Source: Argyresthia goedartella (lineage: Eukaryota > Arthropoda > Insecta > Lepidoptera > Argyresthiidae). Taken from it: a DNA stretch of 64,000 bases. The translations under genes and the position numbers were made by a program. The notes under the pieces are model-generated. The model searched no databases and was not told the origin of the DNA. It was given only the letters and a program-made list of their open reading frames with translations. Shown one piece after another: positions 35,750 to 46,548 of this stretch. The stretch lies in assembly GCA_949825045.1 (NCBI GenBank), contig OX463810.1:40186201-40250200 (forward strand). Direction: 5' to 3'. Within the stretch, counting starts at the first letter, position 1, and each line of letters opens with the position of its first letter.

Positions 35750-36083
35750 GGTACTACCGATTTCTCATTTTCTAAAAACGTGTATTTTTTAAAAGTATTT
35801 TTCTAACCTTTCTAAGCATACCAATAAACATAAAAACCATGAATAATTGTGTTTTTTTGATAAAAAATTACCTGCTACCTTAAGGGTTAAACGAGAATTT
35901 TATTACCAGCGTAATTATTTTATTGTATTCGAATTGTATGCTGGCGGAATTGTCAATGAGCCACAGCTGGTACATTGCTATAAGACTCATAACTTTTCGG
36001 TATGTTTCTGTTGTGTAAAATCTACAAGTGTGAGTCTTTATAAAGTGCACATATCGAACAGGGTTGAACATTTTATCGACCAA

Positions 36084-36339
36084 AAAAGTTTATAAAATTT
36101 GCCCCCTTTTATTTTTTATAAAGTTGGAACATTGTGCAATTAAAAAAAACTTTTCGTACAGAACCATTATTTCCAAGAACATATATAACTTCGGAATGGA
36201 GGGGTTTGTCGTAATCAAATTTATTCGATAGTGATCATGAAGAATAGGCGGTATTGCCAGTAAACAAAAACATTTTGCGGCACTAAGATTAATCATAAGC
36301 CCTGTAGTGATAAACAGTGGAGTAATAAGGTAAGAAATA
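36084..36339. other. Gene-free stretch
   Basis: A 68-codon minus frame (36090-36296) has no recognised motif. Confidence 0.4.
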
Positions 36340-36600
36340 AATAAATGAAGCCCATGTTCCCACTGAGGACCTTACCATACCTTACCCGGATACGAGTAAC
36401 ATTGAGCCGTACTCCATCACGCTGGCTCAGTGCCGGTTGATGGACGGGTTTTATGACAAACAGCTAATGCCAGGAAGCGATAGTAGCTGGGATCCACAGC
36501 CATTCGATACACGGAACGTTCTATAATGTATTTAAGATAAATAAATTATATCATTGGTACATGGTCAGCACCGGAATTGAACCCACGTCTCTATGTACTA
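36340..36600 (-). mobile_element. Degraded SINE, family S3a
   Basis: It contains tggctcagtgccggttgatg, agcgatagtagctgggatcc and a decayed head (ggtcagcaccggaattgaac). It matches 40075-40349 and 63700-63983. Confidence 0.6.
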
Positions 36601-38460
36601 GGGAAATCAATCTAAAAACTACAACAAAAACCGTTTAAAGCATTGTATTGTCAGTGTTTTATTCGTTGTTGAAGGCGCAGTGCTGAGCGAAACACAATTT
36701 TCACAATAAATAGTTGGTAAATTGATTGTAGACCAAACACAACTAACCTCCTTGCTACGAGCTCGAGAATCAAGCGCGCTTTTCTTTTTTCTTTTCTTTT
36801 TCATCAAACTATGCATACAATTTGGTCAGTGGCCCTGATTACTTCCTGTGTGCTTCTCCTGCCCTTAGTTTTCTTTGATATGCCCCGTTGGAGCGAATTC
36901 TCTCCGGCTGAAATAGCCGGCACCCATAATTATTATGGAATGGCACGTGGAAGGTCGAGAGGTGCTCGAATCGCATACTGCCTTTGATATGCACTTTAGA
37001 CTCGCACTGTATTAGATGTATGAGATATCATAGAACTCTGAACAGCGAAGGAAACTTTGTAATCCATGCATAGGTATAATTAAGTAAAGACGCTTCTAAA
37101 ATAAGTTGACGCAACCCAGATTTAAGGTCACTGTAACAGAATTAATTGTCACCATGTCTAACGTGGTTATAGCCGCGAAAGTGTCTCAAGCCCACCCACA
37201 TAATACCTACCTTGCTTATAATAGCTACCTTGCTCCATCACAACACAGTAATGAGCAACATAACAAATAATTTTTTTTTTTTAAGTTACCTACAGGTGTA
37301 ATAGCGGCTACAATCTACAAAAGATAACGAGTTTTCTATCCGCAAGAAAAAAAAAATACATTTCTCTCAGATACTCGTGGGGAAATTACTGCAAAGGCTA
37401 CGAGGCAACCTTTGTGATTACATGACACTGTACGTAAGACGTTAGATTAGGATATCATGAATTTTTAGACTTTTACCGTGTTACCACAAAAAAAACAGCG
37501 TTTAACCCCAAAACAAACGACAAATCCCATACATTTTTGTTTGTAAGGCCCTTCTATGCTTCTGCTCAGTATCAGTCATAGTCGCCCAATAATTACTCAT
37601 AGTTGGTAGAGTTAACTATTTGGGTTCAGCTCAGTCGAATGGGTTCTTTCACACCCTGTTTAAAGTTATTACTACCTGTATACTATCTACTCGATTTACA
37701 ATCGATGATTAATCAAACAAAACTTAATATGCGCCTTCATTACTTTATTTAAATAGGCGAGTCGTAGGACGCTCTTCTTTTTGCGTAGGCATACGTCGTC
37801 TTCCGTAATGACTTTGTCTCTCATGGAGCATATTTTTATGTTGTGTAACAAAAATAGAGTATTATTTATGTTGATTACTCTATTAGAAGACTTTGTTTTA
37901 TGCTTCGATGCTCTAAAAGTGAAAGTGGGGAGGTGTTTTCGTGACCTACCTAATGGCTTGTCCAATATCACACGTTAACCCAACATTCCATAAGTGTCCC
38001 TACCGCCACTGTAAAAACCACCGCCTGCGTCTAAATTAAAGTACCGCTTAAATCTCATGCTGGCGCTGTCATTCCCCTAGCGTGAGACTGTGATAGCATG
38101 AGTTTGAGTCTCCCTTAAACTTTGAGTGGTCGGTTCGGCATCCGGACCCCACCTCGTTAGCTGCACTGTGAATGTAATGTCAAAGCAAAGGTTAACGGCA
38201 GTTCCCTTCGCTGACCGAGTCAAAGTATCACCTCATGTATTTACTTCTGTGGATATCACTGCGTTATAGGCAGCTAGTTTATCGCCGCTCATGTATGAAT
38301 AAGATAATAAGGGAGGTTGTATTTATGTATAGCAACGCATTTAGGCCTGTGGTATTAAGCCCTTGTGCTTTTTACTTTACATCACACTAGTGCATTTTAG
38401 TACGTTTTTTTCAATTTCCTCTAAGAGTATTTATGCTTGCAAACAATGAATATTTTTATG
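36601..38460. other. Gene-free stretch, nothing identified
   Basis: Chance frames include a 91-codon minus frame (37696-37971) without motifs. No terminal repeats, SINE heads or LINE motifs were recognised. Confidence 0.45.
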
Positions 38461-38778
38461 AATAAATAAACTAGGCTATGTGGGTACATCCATCCAACTA
38501 ATATAATAAATAAACTAGGCTATGTGGGTACATCCATCCAACTAATATAATAAATAAACTAGGCTATGTGGGTACATCCATCCAACTAATATAATAAATA
38601 AACTAGGCTATGTGTGTACATCCATCCAACTAATATAATAAATAAACTAGGCTATGTGGGTACATCCATCCAACTAATATAATAAATAAACTAGGCTATG
38701 TGGGTACATCCATCCAACTAATATAATAAATAAACTAGGCTATGTGTGTACATCCATCCAACTAATATAATAAATATG
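38461..38778 (+). repeat. 44-bp tandem repeat, seven units
   Basis: The block ctaggctatgtgggtacatc recurs at 38471, 38515, 38559, 38603, 38647, 38691 and 38735. Units 4 and 7 read gtgtgtac instead of gtgggtac, giving G G G T G G T, so units 2-4 and 5-7 may derive from a 132-bp block duplication. Confidence 0.95.
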
Positions 38779-39000
38779 AAAGTAGCGATATTTGGATGTT
38801 TGGATGTTTGTGTGTTAGTGCCTCAATCACGCTAAAACGGCTAAACGGATTTGTATTAAATTTAGCACAAATATAGTTTATGAGCTAGATTAACATATAT
38901 GATAATTTTTATCCGACTGCAATAGAAGAATCTCGGTAAATGGAAAATTCCTAGGAAAATGCAGATGAACTTTTGGGCATCAGATAGTTTAATATTATTA
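38779..39000 (-). repeat. Common lepidopteran repeat, inverse orientation
   Basis: It contains aatatgaaagtagcgatat, ttggatgtttgtgtgttagt and aatcacgctaaaacggctaa, the reverse of the pattern at 26765-26985. The 44-bp tandem array is built from the outer end of this repeat (catccatccaactaatataa). Confidence 0.55.
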
Positions 39001-39504
39001 TCATATATACATCAATCATCTTTGTGTCGTTAATTCAACAAATTATATTTCCCCTTGTTCCCTGTATATATATAACCCACTTACATAACCAGCACTGGGA
39101 GAGGACAAATAATTCCTATTCCAATCACTCCACTGCTCAGGAATGATGATGATCAGTGATGGGGCCGCAATAACCAGGATAACAATAAATATCAACAAGT
39201 GTGAGACGAATTCGCAAACAAAGGGTTCCGTACCATCGTACTAATGATGTGGATTTGAATGTCACAAGATTCTTTTTTATTCTTTTACTAAATACCCTAT
39301 CTATTACCATTGCACGCGGCTTCACCCGCTTAAAGTTATGTTAAAATGGTCAAGTCATAGACAAATACAAAGAGTTGCGTTCCAAGATTTTTAAAAACAC
39401 TTTCTACTTATTATCTGATAATCACATCATCTCCGAAAACATCGTAAGAAACACGTTGCTTCTTTAACTTTTAATGTGGTGTTTATGTGTGTTGTGTATG
39501 TCGT
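39001..39504. other. Gene-free stretch with repeat scraps
   Basis: The segment gtgtgagacgaattcgcaaa to gggttccgtaccatcgtac (39197-39240) resembles the start of the (GACG)n repeat. Otherwise nothing was recognised. Confidence 0.4.
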
Positions 39505-39715
39505 GTTGTACCCTACCCTCACGGTCTCCCACGGCTCTGTACGCCATTAGATTTCAATACACTTTAGGAAACCTCCAATCTTCACAGCTGCGCGGCGGTG
39601 GGCTAGCCCCTTGACAAGTAAAAAATGAAGTATTAAATAAATGGCTAAACGTGGGCACAACACTGCCTCTGCTACCCTTTATGGGAAAATGAGTGACGCT
39701 ATATTATTATATTAT
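39505..39715 (+). mobile_element. SINE family S3b fragment
   Basis: Reverse complementing gives atagcgtcactcattttccc, gtgggcacaacactgcctct in inverse order and gggctagcccaccgccgcgc, the S3b body. The head is missing. Confidence 0.55.
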
Positions 39716-40074
39716 GTTATAATATAAGACTTCATATTGTTATTAAAAACTTTTTTAAATCGCATTTATTAACCGGGAACCTACTGATCGAAAAGGTCAA
39801 GAAAAATAAAAGGAAGATCATGAAAAAAATATCTAGTAATAGATAGTCCTACTTTAAATCAGTCCGATATTAAAAAACACGATAAAGTCTGAGAAGAAGC
39901 TTTTTGTTTTCCTACCCTCTAAACCGGTATCGGTTTTAACGTCATGCCGTCGCGTCACAGAACAATATATACCCAGCGTCGCGTCCAAAGAGTTTCGTTC
40001 ATGTGGCGGAGTCCGCCAGGCGGAGCAAAGAGGCGGAGTTCAGAATCTAATTGATCTAAAAAAGATGTGGCCCC

Positions 40075-40349
40075 CTTAATGTCCCCACCGAGGGGTATAA
40101 GCCTTTATACGATTAAGTTTAAGCCATAATCCACCACGCTGGCTCAGTGCGGGTTGATGCAGGGTTTTTACGACCACTACCACGTAGTGATAGTAGCCGG
40201 GACCTACAGCTTGACGTGTCATCCGAAACACTAAACGTCAGATAATGTACTTATAAATTAATTATCTTATTGGTACTTGGTCAGGAATCGTAGCTGCAAC
40301 TCCTGTTTGAGAAGCAATCGTGAAACCCATTAGACCACGGAGCTCCATT
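40075..40349 (-). mobile_element. SINE, family S3a
   Basis: On the minus strand the head reads ggagctccgtggtctaatgg and gcagctacgattcctgacca. The body passes through a ctactatcactacgtggtag block and ends tgcatcaacccgcactgagc. A fuller comparison is possible with 63700-63983. Confidence 0.7.
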
Positions 40350-40514
40350 TCTGTATATAATTACTTTTATCTACACACGTATCATAAACCCCCTTTACTG
40401 CGTACAAAAACCGCACGTTACGATCAGCATATTGTTAAACAACTTGGTAAAAACTCATTTCTTATCTGAAAAATTACACATAATGACCATAATGTGTAGT
40501 TTTTCTACATATTA

Positions 40515-40620
40515 TGACATTCAAATTTCGAACGCCGACGCCCGACTGCGTGCCGCCCCTAGTTTGTCTGTGAAGTTGGTACTGACATTCAAATTTCAAA
40601 CGCCGACGCCCGCCTGAGTG
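40515..40620 (+). repeat. Short tandem duplication
   Basis: The block gacattcaaatttcgaacgc followed by cgacgcccg begins at 40516 and recurs at 40583 with one change. Confidence 0.8.
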
Positions 40621-40742
40621 AAGTTGGTACTACAGAACAAGCTAAACAACTGCAGAGCCACAATGCCGGTCAAACATGCGGTTCCTGAACACATCAAGGA
40701 GAGCTTATGATATGTGTGTAGATAAACTAGTGTATGTAACTG

Positions 40743-40844
40743 TACATAATTAGGCATTAAAACTCTCGAGTGATATTATTATGAAACTCGCCTTCGGCTC
40801 GTTTCATAAACCCACTCTCGAGTATCAATGCCCTCCATTATGTA
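40743..40844. mobile_element. MITE family M5, copy 1
   Basis: Inverted ends tacataattaggcatt and aatgccctccattatgta. The inner pairs are actctcgag / ctcgagt. A second copy is at 43135. Confidence 0.7.
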
Positions 40845-41309
40845 GCAGTCACATAAACTACTATTATTTCCTCGCAGTAGTCGTGAAAAGCACTATGATG
40901 AAATCTCTCGGCCAAAAGTGCAATAGCCATATGTTGAATTGTTGGCCTTAGACTCTCTCTCTCAAGTTCACTCGTCCTTCTATTGCTCACTTTCCAGCAT
41001 CTAGAACAATGTACATTTTTCACTACGTAATACCCTTAATTTGCGAATTCAATACATAATTTTTGTAGGAATTATTAACTGCGACGCTTGGCAAAAACAA
41101 AACCAGAGTGCCATTTTCTATAATTTAGTTTTCGTTGTGTGGTTGTTTCAATTTGTTTCCTTCATCGCGGGTGTGTTCAAATATGTCGTATGAAGCTCGT
41201 GTGCTGTGCATTGATAATACACACTCGGTTAACTTTCCGAATAATACTGCCTCAAGACATGAAATATGACAGTATCAGGTAAGAATGTTATTGAACACTT
41301 ACTGGTCTA

Positions 41310-41410
41310 CCCCTGGAAGAGATCTGTTACTAGAGATAAGCTCGCCTTAGTACACTATTTTATATAGGTATATCTTGTTTTTGTAATTGTTTCTGGGCGA
41401 TAAAGAGATT
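41310..41410 (+). mobile_element. LINE C-type 3' tail
   Basis: The ggaagagatctgttactaga module is followed by gataagctcgccttagtaca and a late gataaagag. No coding part is attached. Confidence 0.6.
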
Positions 41411-43134
41411 ATAAATTATGAAGGACTTTAGTCTGCCAAGCGATTTCTGATTGGGTAGTAGTAGTAGGTACCACAAACTGTAAAATAGGTGCCCCGCGCG
41501 CTTGTGTTGAGTTCTCGCTCGCAAAACCTTGAGTTTTGAAAGTGCAGACCCCGACCGGAACGAAGTAATTAATATCAAGTACTTATTTACGTAGTTTTCT
41601 TGGAATTTATGTAGATAGGTACTTATCTAGCATTTGAGATTATTTCAATGCCTATTGAGTGTCGACAGTTTCAGTTTCGAGTTACCTTTATTAAGCGTGA
41701 CGAATTTGATACTTACTGTAAAAGTTACGTCCCAGAAAACTGGCTAAACTCGAGAGGCCAAAGGTACCACATCACCAAAAAACTATTCAAAACTGAAAAA
41801 TACAGTACCAAGGCGACAGCCTAAATCTATATAGTCCGACATTGCGTAGAACTTTTCATTATCTTGTAGATTTTATTTTGGAGGTTTTCGGAAAACTGCT
41901 TGCTCCTGCGAACATTGTGATAGCAACTCGCGTTTTCATGCAAACCAGCATGAACTTAAAGTTCTAAGGGGGTGCAAAGGTAAAAAATGTAAAAGAAACG
42001 GGTCTGATTGTATTGGTCAGGCTGTTACTGAGCACCCACTCCTGGCCGCTATCCCACTACTGCCCGATACGGGGACTTTTGGCTGCTGGGTTTCCCCCCT
42101 GGCCCGGTCCGCCCCTCCTTAGTGAACCTGCACTTCCCAGACTCCTCCGGGAAGTCCATATTAAATACCAGGCTTAGTGTGGACGTCCAGTCAACATGGG
42201 CCACTCAGTACCAGAACTCCCGACCTCAAACCATCCTCCGATCCCGACCTCCGAGTAGCCGGATTACAGGTGACGCCACGCACCCAGTCGAGAGACACGG
42301 CGAATTTTAACTTCATATCAATACAAATGGACTGGATTCAAATCCTGACATATATTCCCATTTTGGAATTTTACTTTTTGTTATGTTATTGTAAAATCTG
42401 CTCCTAATTTATGTAACTAAATCGATGAATTATGAACTTTAATCAAAGGAAAACAAAATTTCATTTTCTAACCATCTACACAAGCGCCCCCTACAGTTGT
42501 TAATTCGAAATAAGCTGTGCGCGATAGATGTTGTAGCGTCACGCAAGGTAAAACAACATTCGAGGAGATTTCGTTGTTAAGGTACAGGGGGCGCCACTAT
42601 ACAACTGGGTACTTACTCATTGTAGCGACTTTTGTCAAATATTATTTTCGTCAAACGCTTCTTCGTAAACTACTATACCATCGATATCTGAATTAAGAAT
42701 GTCATTAATCAAATACTTAAGTATCATTCTGTCTCTGCAGATTTCACAAAAAAGAACGATACATAAGTATGACTTAGTGAATTTTTCAATCGTCAAGCCC
42801 TTTTTTTTCGAAAACGGTATTCGTCTAGGCCGCTTTTACATTCAGTTCTAGCACAGATACTATAATACTATACAGGTTCTAGATGATGCTGCTACGTACC
42901 TAACCTATATACTAAAATGTACTAGCTCCAGCCTTTAAGAGTGTGTAGATATTATGTTTTTATTCACCACGTGCGTGCACAATCGTCATCATCATCATCA
43001 TCAGCCCATTACCATTACCATTATCACGAGCCATTACGTTAGGTAGCAGATGAAAATCAATCGCTTTTACGGGGTAATTTAGAGTCGGGGATTTTAATAG
43101 TTTAAGTGACTGAGTTTGTTGAGTGAGTTTATGT
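41411..43134. other. Unassigned DNA with a GC-rich island
   Basis: At 42000-42300 there is a GC-rich stretch with no coding evidence (an open 62-codon frame lacks motifs). At 42484-42595 agcgccccctacagttg and acagggggcgcc form short inverted ends of a possible small element. A (tca)n run is near 42990. Confidence 0.45.
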
Positions 43135-43270
43135 ACATAATGGAGGGCATGAAAAGAGAGTGGGTGGGTTGAGAGTGCGTTTATGAAGCGAGCCGAAGAC
43201 GAGTTTCAAGCTAATATCACTCGCTTTCGGTTTCAAAACCCATTCTCGAGATTTAATGCCCTCCATTATG
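43135..43270. mobile_element. MITE family M5, copy 2
   Basis: Inverted ends acataatggagggcat and atgccctccattatg. The core has gcgagccgaagacgagtttc, matching the complement of copy 1 at 40743. Confidence 0.75.
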
Positions 43271-43299
43271 ATAATGATAATGATAATACCTTGATAATA

Positions 43300-43848
43300 T
43301 CTTGGACACTATTTACCAATCCTGGATTTGTCAACAGGCCGTATAGGCCCCGGCCTAGGGGCGGCAGCGTCCTAAGGGCGGCAGTTTCAGAGGACGCTCA
43401 CTCGATTTCAGAGAATAAAAGTCATTCTTATCGAAAATTACTAGATATTGTAATTCTTGTTCCTTTTTTACGCTCTCTCTCAGTGACTAATTTAACTTTA
43501 GTGCCTTCCTTACAACAAATAGAAAATTATTATTTTAGAAGGGCACGTGGGGCGGCGGATATAAAGTGGCCTACACTCATAAAAAATATGAATCCGGGAC
43601 ACTGCTATTGACACACATTGATCTAGCCCCAAACTAGGATTCCCTCCCTGTATCTTGGGTACTTACTAGACAACGATACACATACTTATATAGATAAATA
43701 TTATACTTAGATAGATAAACAACCATGTAAGCTACAAACATCCGTTCTTATCAAAAAAATATTTTTAATAAAGCCCCCACCGGGACTCGAACCCGGGACC
43801 CTTGGCTTCGTAGGCAGGGTCACTGCCGACTCGGCCATTCGGGTCGTC
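43300..43848 (-). mobile_element. SINE S1 split by a 290-bp insertion
   Basis: The SINE head and body occupy 43608-43848 (head gacgacccgaatggccgagt). Its 3' tail (cttggacactatttac) is found at 43303-43318. Between them about 290 bp of unrelated DNA is inserted, with ggcctaggggcggcag. The SINE tail in the intact S1 copy at 17789 runs straight through. Confidence 0.65.
43320..43606 (+). mobile_element. Unclassified insertion inside SINE S1
   Basis: A 287-bp segment, with gccccggcctaggggcggca and ctaagggcggcag. One frame reads SLSVTNLTLVPSLQQIENYY without stops over about 90 codons, possibly a fragment of a larger element. The near-repeat acactatttac / acactgctattgac at its two edges may be a decayed target duplication. 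Confidence 0.45.
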
Positions 43849-44054
43849 ATTATTATGTATCAGTCACAAAACTACTATTTGATTAGGTACCTAGTGGGTT
43901 CCTACCTAGTTTTTGAAAGAAGTGGAGGTAGTGTTTTTTATGGTGGTAAAAAATACCAAATGTATACCTACTAATGTCTGTTATATTTTTAATAATTCGT
44001 GAAAGTGATAAAATATATTCCATTGTCCGTTACAGTTTTATTTAATTTTTGTGT

Positions 44055-44241
44055 ATTATGCTCGCACCTCGTCCTTCAGGATTAGTAAGGAGAATATTTA
44101 TGATACACATGTAGTAACACGTATTGTGCACCGCTCTGCACTTTAGTTGAGAATATATTTTGTTACTTTCAGTTTTTTTTTTTTTTGTGAGGTAGATAGA
44201 TATTTTGCCTAGCCGGCAGCGCCCATCGATCTCGCGCTCCA
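44055..44241 (+). repeat. DIRS left inverted terminal repeat
   Basis: It begins attatgctcgcacctcgtcc and ends ccatcgatctcgcgctcc. The complement matches 56527-56708 with a 14 versus 10 base poly(T) length difference and divergence only in the last 30 bp. The outermost 60 bp are reproduced inverted at 56305-56364. Confidence 0.93.
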
Positions 44242-44305
44242 TACGCGTTTTAGTGCTCCGCCGCTCAAGTCACTTTCCACGATCAACGTTTTAAAAAGTG
44301 TAAAA

Positions 44306-44458
44306 ATGCCGAAACGTAGACGTTCGCGAAGTTACGACGACGAAATCGACAAGTATCGACGACAACTTAAAGAACTGGAACAAAAAAAGCGCAGGCGGGA
44401 AAAATCCCTTACTTCGCGATCCCGATATTTCCGACGAAATGATGATGACCAAGCTTAG
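44306..44458 (+). pseudogene. DIRS gag, N-terminal piece
   Basis: A 50-codon frame starts ATG at 44306 right inside the left terminal repeat: MPKRRRSRSYDDEIDKYRR, then a KELEQKKRRREKSL coiled, basic stretch and RSRSRYFRR, ending at TAG 44456-44458. Arg/Ser-rich basic starts of this type are usual for DIRS ORF1. The continuation seems to be the SSDAEP / SDDDYSEG sequence at 52140, 7.6 kb away, so this is probably the front of the same gene. The exact break lies between about 44430 and 44460. Confidence 0.65.
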
Positions 44459-45516
44459 ACTATTTACTCTATAGACGGAGTGTCACTTTCGCAATTGCGT
44501 CGAAAAATAAGGCCCACAACAGTAGGCCGCCATTCAAACAGTCTGCCTTGAGCTGACATTGGAGACGCACGCGTTGTACAGTTTCACAGGTCATCAAAAT
44601 TTGATAAAAAATGCCTTGCTGTGCGATTAAAGTATGTAGAAATTACAAAGGACGAATAAAAGCAAATCACAAGCCATCATTTCAACGGAAGTCAACCTAA
44701 AGTCGTTGTATTTCGTAAAACATTAAGACGCTGATTAAATAAATATGGGGTGCTGTTTTCATGTGTTTTTCAGGAAATACTGGGCAAATCGTAATTAATT
44801 TCTGGTATATGTAATTTGACTATATAATCTAGAGATTCTTAATTGGAAAACATGTTTGGATAAAATTTTCTCGATAGAAAATAAATACAAAGTCAACCCT
44901 TTTTTTATGGTTTTATCCTATTACACCGCAGTAGTAAGTGAATATGACTGTGTGATAATTGCAATGTATGAACAATTGTTATTTCTAACAATTTTCAATT
45001 TGAAAGTTAATTCCCTGAAATAGTTTATTTTTTATGATTTTTTTTTTACGTTTTGGCGCTTACGTTGTTTCAGATTAGTCGCGAGTGCATTATTGGCATC
45101 CCGCTTTTTCTTATTCGCGAGTAATTATTGCATCTCACTTCCACTCGACAGCGCATTTTTATTCCATCATCGCCTTAAGTAAATTTCTTGTTGATTTCAC
45201 ATGATTCACACTTACGTTTTATAAGTGTTGCCAGTTTTTCAATGCAAAATTTCCCCACAAATTACAACTATGCTCGCACCAAAGTGCTTTTGAACATGAG
45301 GTGATAAACTAGCATTGCCTTTTTCCATACGGGGTGGCAAAATCACAGTTGTGACCAAACTCAATCATACTTCGTAGTTACTAGTCCGATTTGCTTCAAA
45401 ATCTATATCTGGGAATTCGGTTGGAGTCACAAGTACAACTAAAACATAATGTAATGTAATAAATGATGTATATGTTACGGCTAAAGCTAGGTGTGTGTCT
45501 AAACTTAAGTTTAGCC
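44459..45516. other. Start of foreign DNA inside the DIRS element
   Basis: AT-rich, no known terminal repeat at the boundary. It holds a possible THAP-like exon at 44611 and a small S3b SINE piece at 45318-45385 (tttttccatacggggtggca). Confidence 0.45.
44611..44700 (+). pseudogene. Possible THAP-domain N-terminus, truncated
   Basis: A 29-codon frame reads MPCCAIKVCRNYKGR, then KANHKPSFQR and stop. The pattern of early cysteines followed by a short basic stretch and an aromatic block resembles the start of THAP domains, DNA-binding zinc fingers found in P-element-type transposases and host proteins. The later C-x2-H half is not visible. It could be an exon of a transposon inserted in the DIRS, or chance. 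Confidence 0.3.
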
Positions 45517-46143
45517 GACTAGTTTTAAGATTAATTTCGAGCGTCGGCTAATGTCCGAAATAATGTTCATTGCGATAAATGATTTCAACATTAGTCGGCT
45601 AAACTGCAGTTTAGCCTCGACGCTGTTGAGGCTTAAGATGGGTGAGAAAATATGGTTGACATTAGCATAACTAAACTTAAGTTTATTTTTCAGTATACCT
45701 AGGCTAATGTTGAAAAATTACCGTCTTAATCTGGAATAAGTGATGTTGTGGGATGTAGCCGTAAACACTGCGGTAGCTTAGGTGAAGGATAAAGGGGGTG
45801 AGCAAAGCGAAGCCCCCTTTATCCTTCGTGTTAGGTTGAACATGTAAAAACAACAAATATACTTATACTCGTCTTACTATAGTTTTTCTTTACTCTTCAC
45901 CTAAGCTACCGCAGTGTTTTGCCCTGATGTTAGAAATAGCTTTCATATCTGAATAAAATTACCCCGCTCCGCTCCCCGCAGTCGCACGAATACTTCGTTT
46001 TTAACATTGGCCAACTAATGTCAAACATTAACCGAAACGCATCGGCTAATGTGCAATCTAATAGATTAAAGATGACATCCGTTATCACAAACGAACATGA
46101 CTTCGGACATTAACCGAGGCTCGAAATTAATCTCAAGACTAGC
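45517..46143. mobile_element. Inverted-repeat element M4 with another MITE inside
   Basis: The left arm gactagttttaagattaatt (45517) with cgagcgtcggctaatgtccg pairs with the right arm cggacattaaccgaggctcg and aattaatctcaagactagc (ending 46143) over about 50 bp with few mismatches. MITE M3 is nested at 45763-45919. Non-coding. Confidence 0.75.
45763..45919. mobile_element. MITE family M3
   Basis: The ends aaacactgcggtagcttagg and cctaagctaccgcagtgttt are inverted, with gtgaag / cttcac extending the match. The interior has gaagcccccttatccttcg-like sequence and ggttgaacatgtaa, shared with M1 and M2. Confidence 0.85.
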
Positions 46144-46548
46144 CATTTTTATTATTTTGAGGTCTGATTTCACATCTCTTACTGCATTTCCAATTAAAAG
46201 ATGGGCCTGAAAAACCCTGCGCATGTAAGGCGGGGTCTTTTTTGACGCTACCTATTGAAAAAGGATTAAATAAATACTCAGTCATTTTCTTTTCAGTCTA
46301 ATTTGTTTACCAGTCGCTATATGAATTAGTTTATTACTTGAGAATATTATACATTATGTAGTGCCTATGAATATTACAAATTATGTAGTTCCAAATTAGT
46401 CATACCATACCATTAGCTACACGAAAGATAGATATTTAAGTTAAATCTGTGAAGATAAAAAATATTTAGTTGCTACTTAACCGAAATTCAGCTAACATAA
46501 TATGGTTAAAATGAGTTTAGTTTATTTACCAAGTTTATTTATTTAGGA
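46144..46548. other. Unassigned DNA before the BEL/Pao element
   Basis: AT-rich, no gene. The last five bases (46544-46548, tagga) are the left copy of the BEL/Pao target duplication. Confidence 0.5.

Larger units (their letters stand above)
33084..35890 (+). mobile_element. piggyBac-type DNA transposon with TTAA target duplication
   Basis: TTAA at 33084-33087 and 35887-35890 flanks a 2,799-bp element (33088-35886). The termini are the perfect 13-bp inverted repeat cccttaaggtagc / gctaccttaaggg. TTAA duplication and terminal CCC are diagnostic of the superfamily. The transposase is on the plus strand and has one stop, so the copy is probably not autonomous although its ends look intact. Subterminal repeats are present at both ends. 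Confidence 0.95.
32891..36083 (-). pseudogene. Older minus-strand reading frame split by the piggyBac insertion
   Basis: On the minus strand an open frame enters from 36083 (start MVDKMFNPVRYVHF) and runs to the TTAA at 35887. Left of the transposon, a frame continues from the TTAA at 33087 to a stop at 32891 (GTPEKTRNGNISNINEL ... DFSVDHVMCQSD). With one TTAA counted, the two are in the same frame, giving about 130 codons with no stop in AT-rich DNA. I do not recognise the product. It may be an exon or an older mobile-element piece, but chance cannot be excluded. The coordinates include the inserted transposon. Confidence 0.4.

Noticed and set aside
42000..42300. GC-rich island resembling a primate-type SINE (ggattacaggtga)
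   Set aside because: The resemblance is limited to a short word and the rest does not match. No evidence of contamination otherwise.
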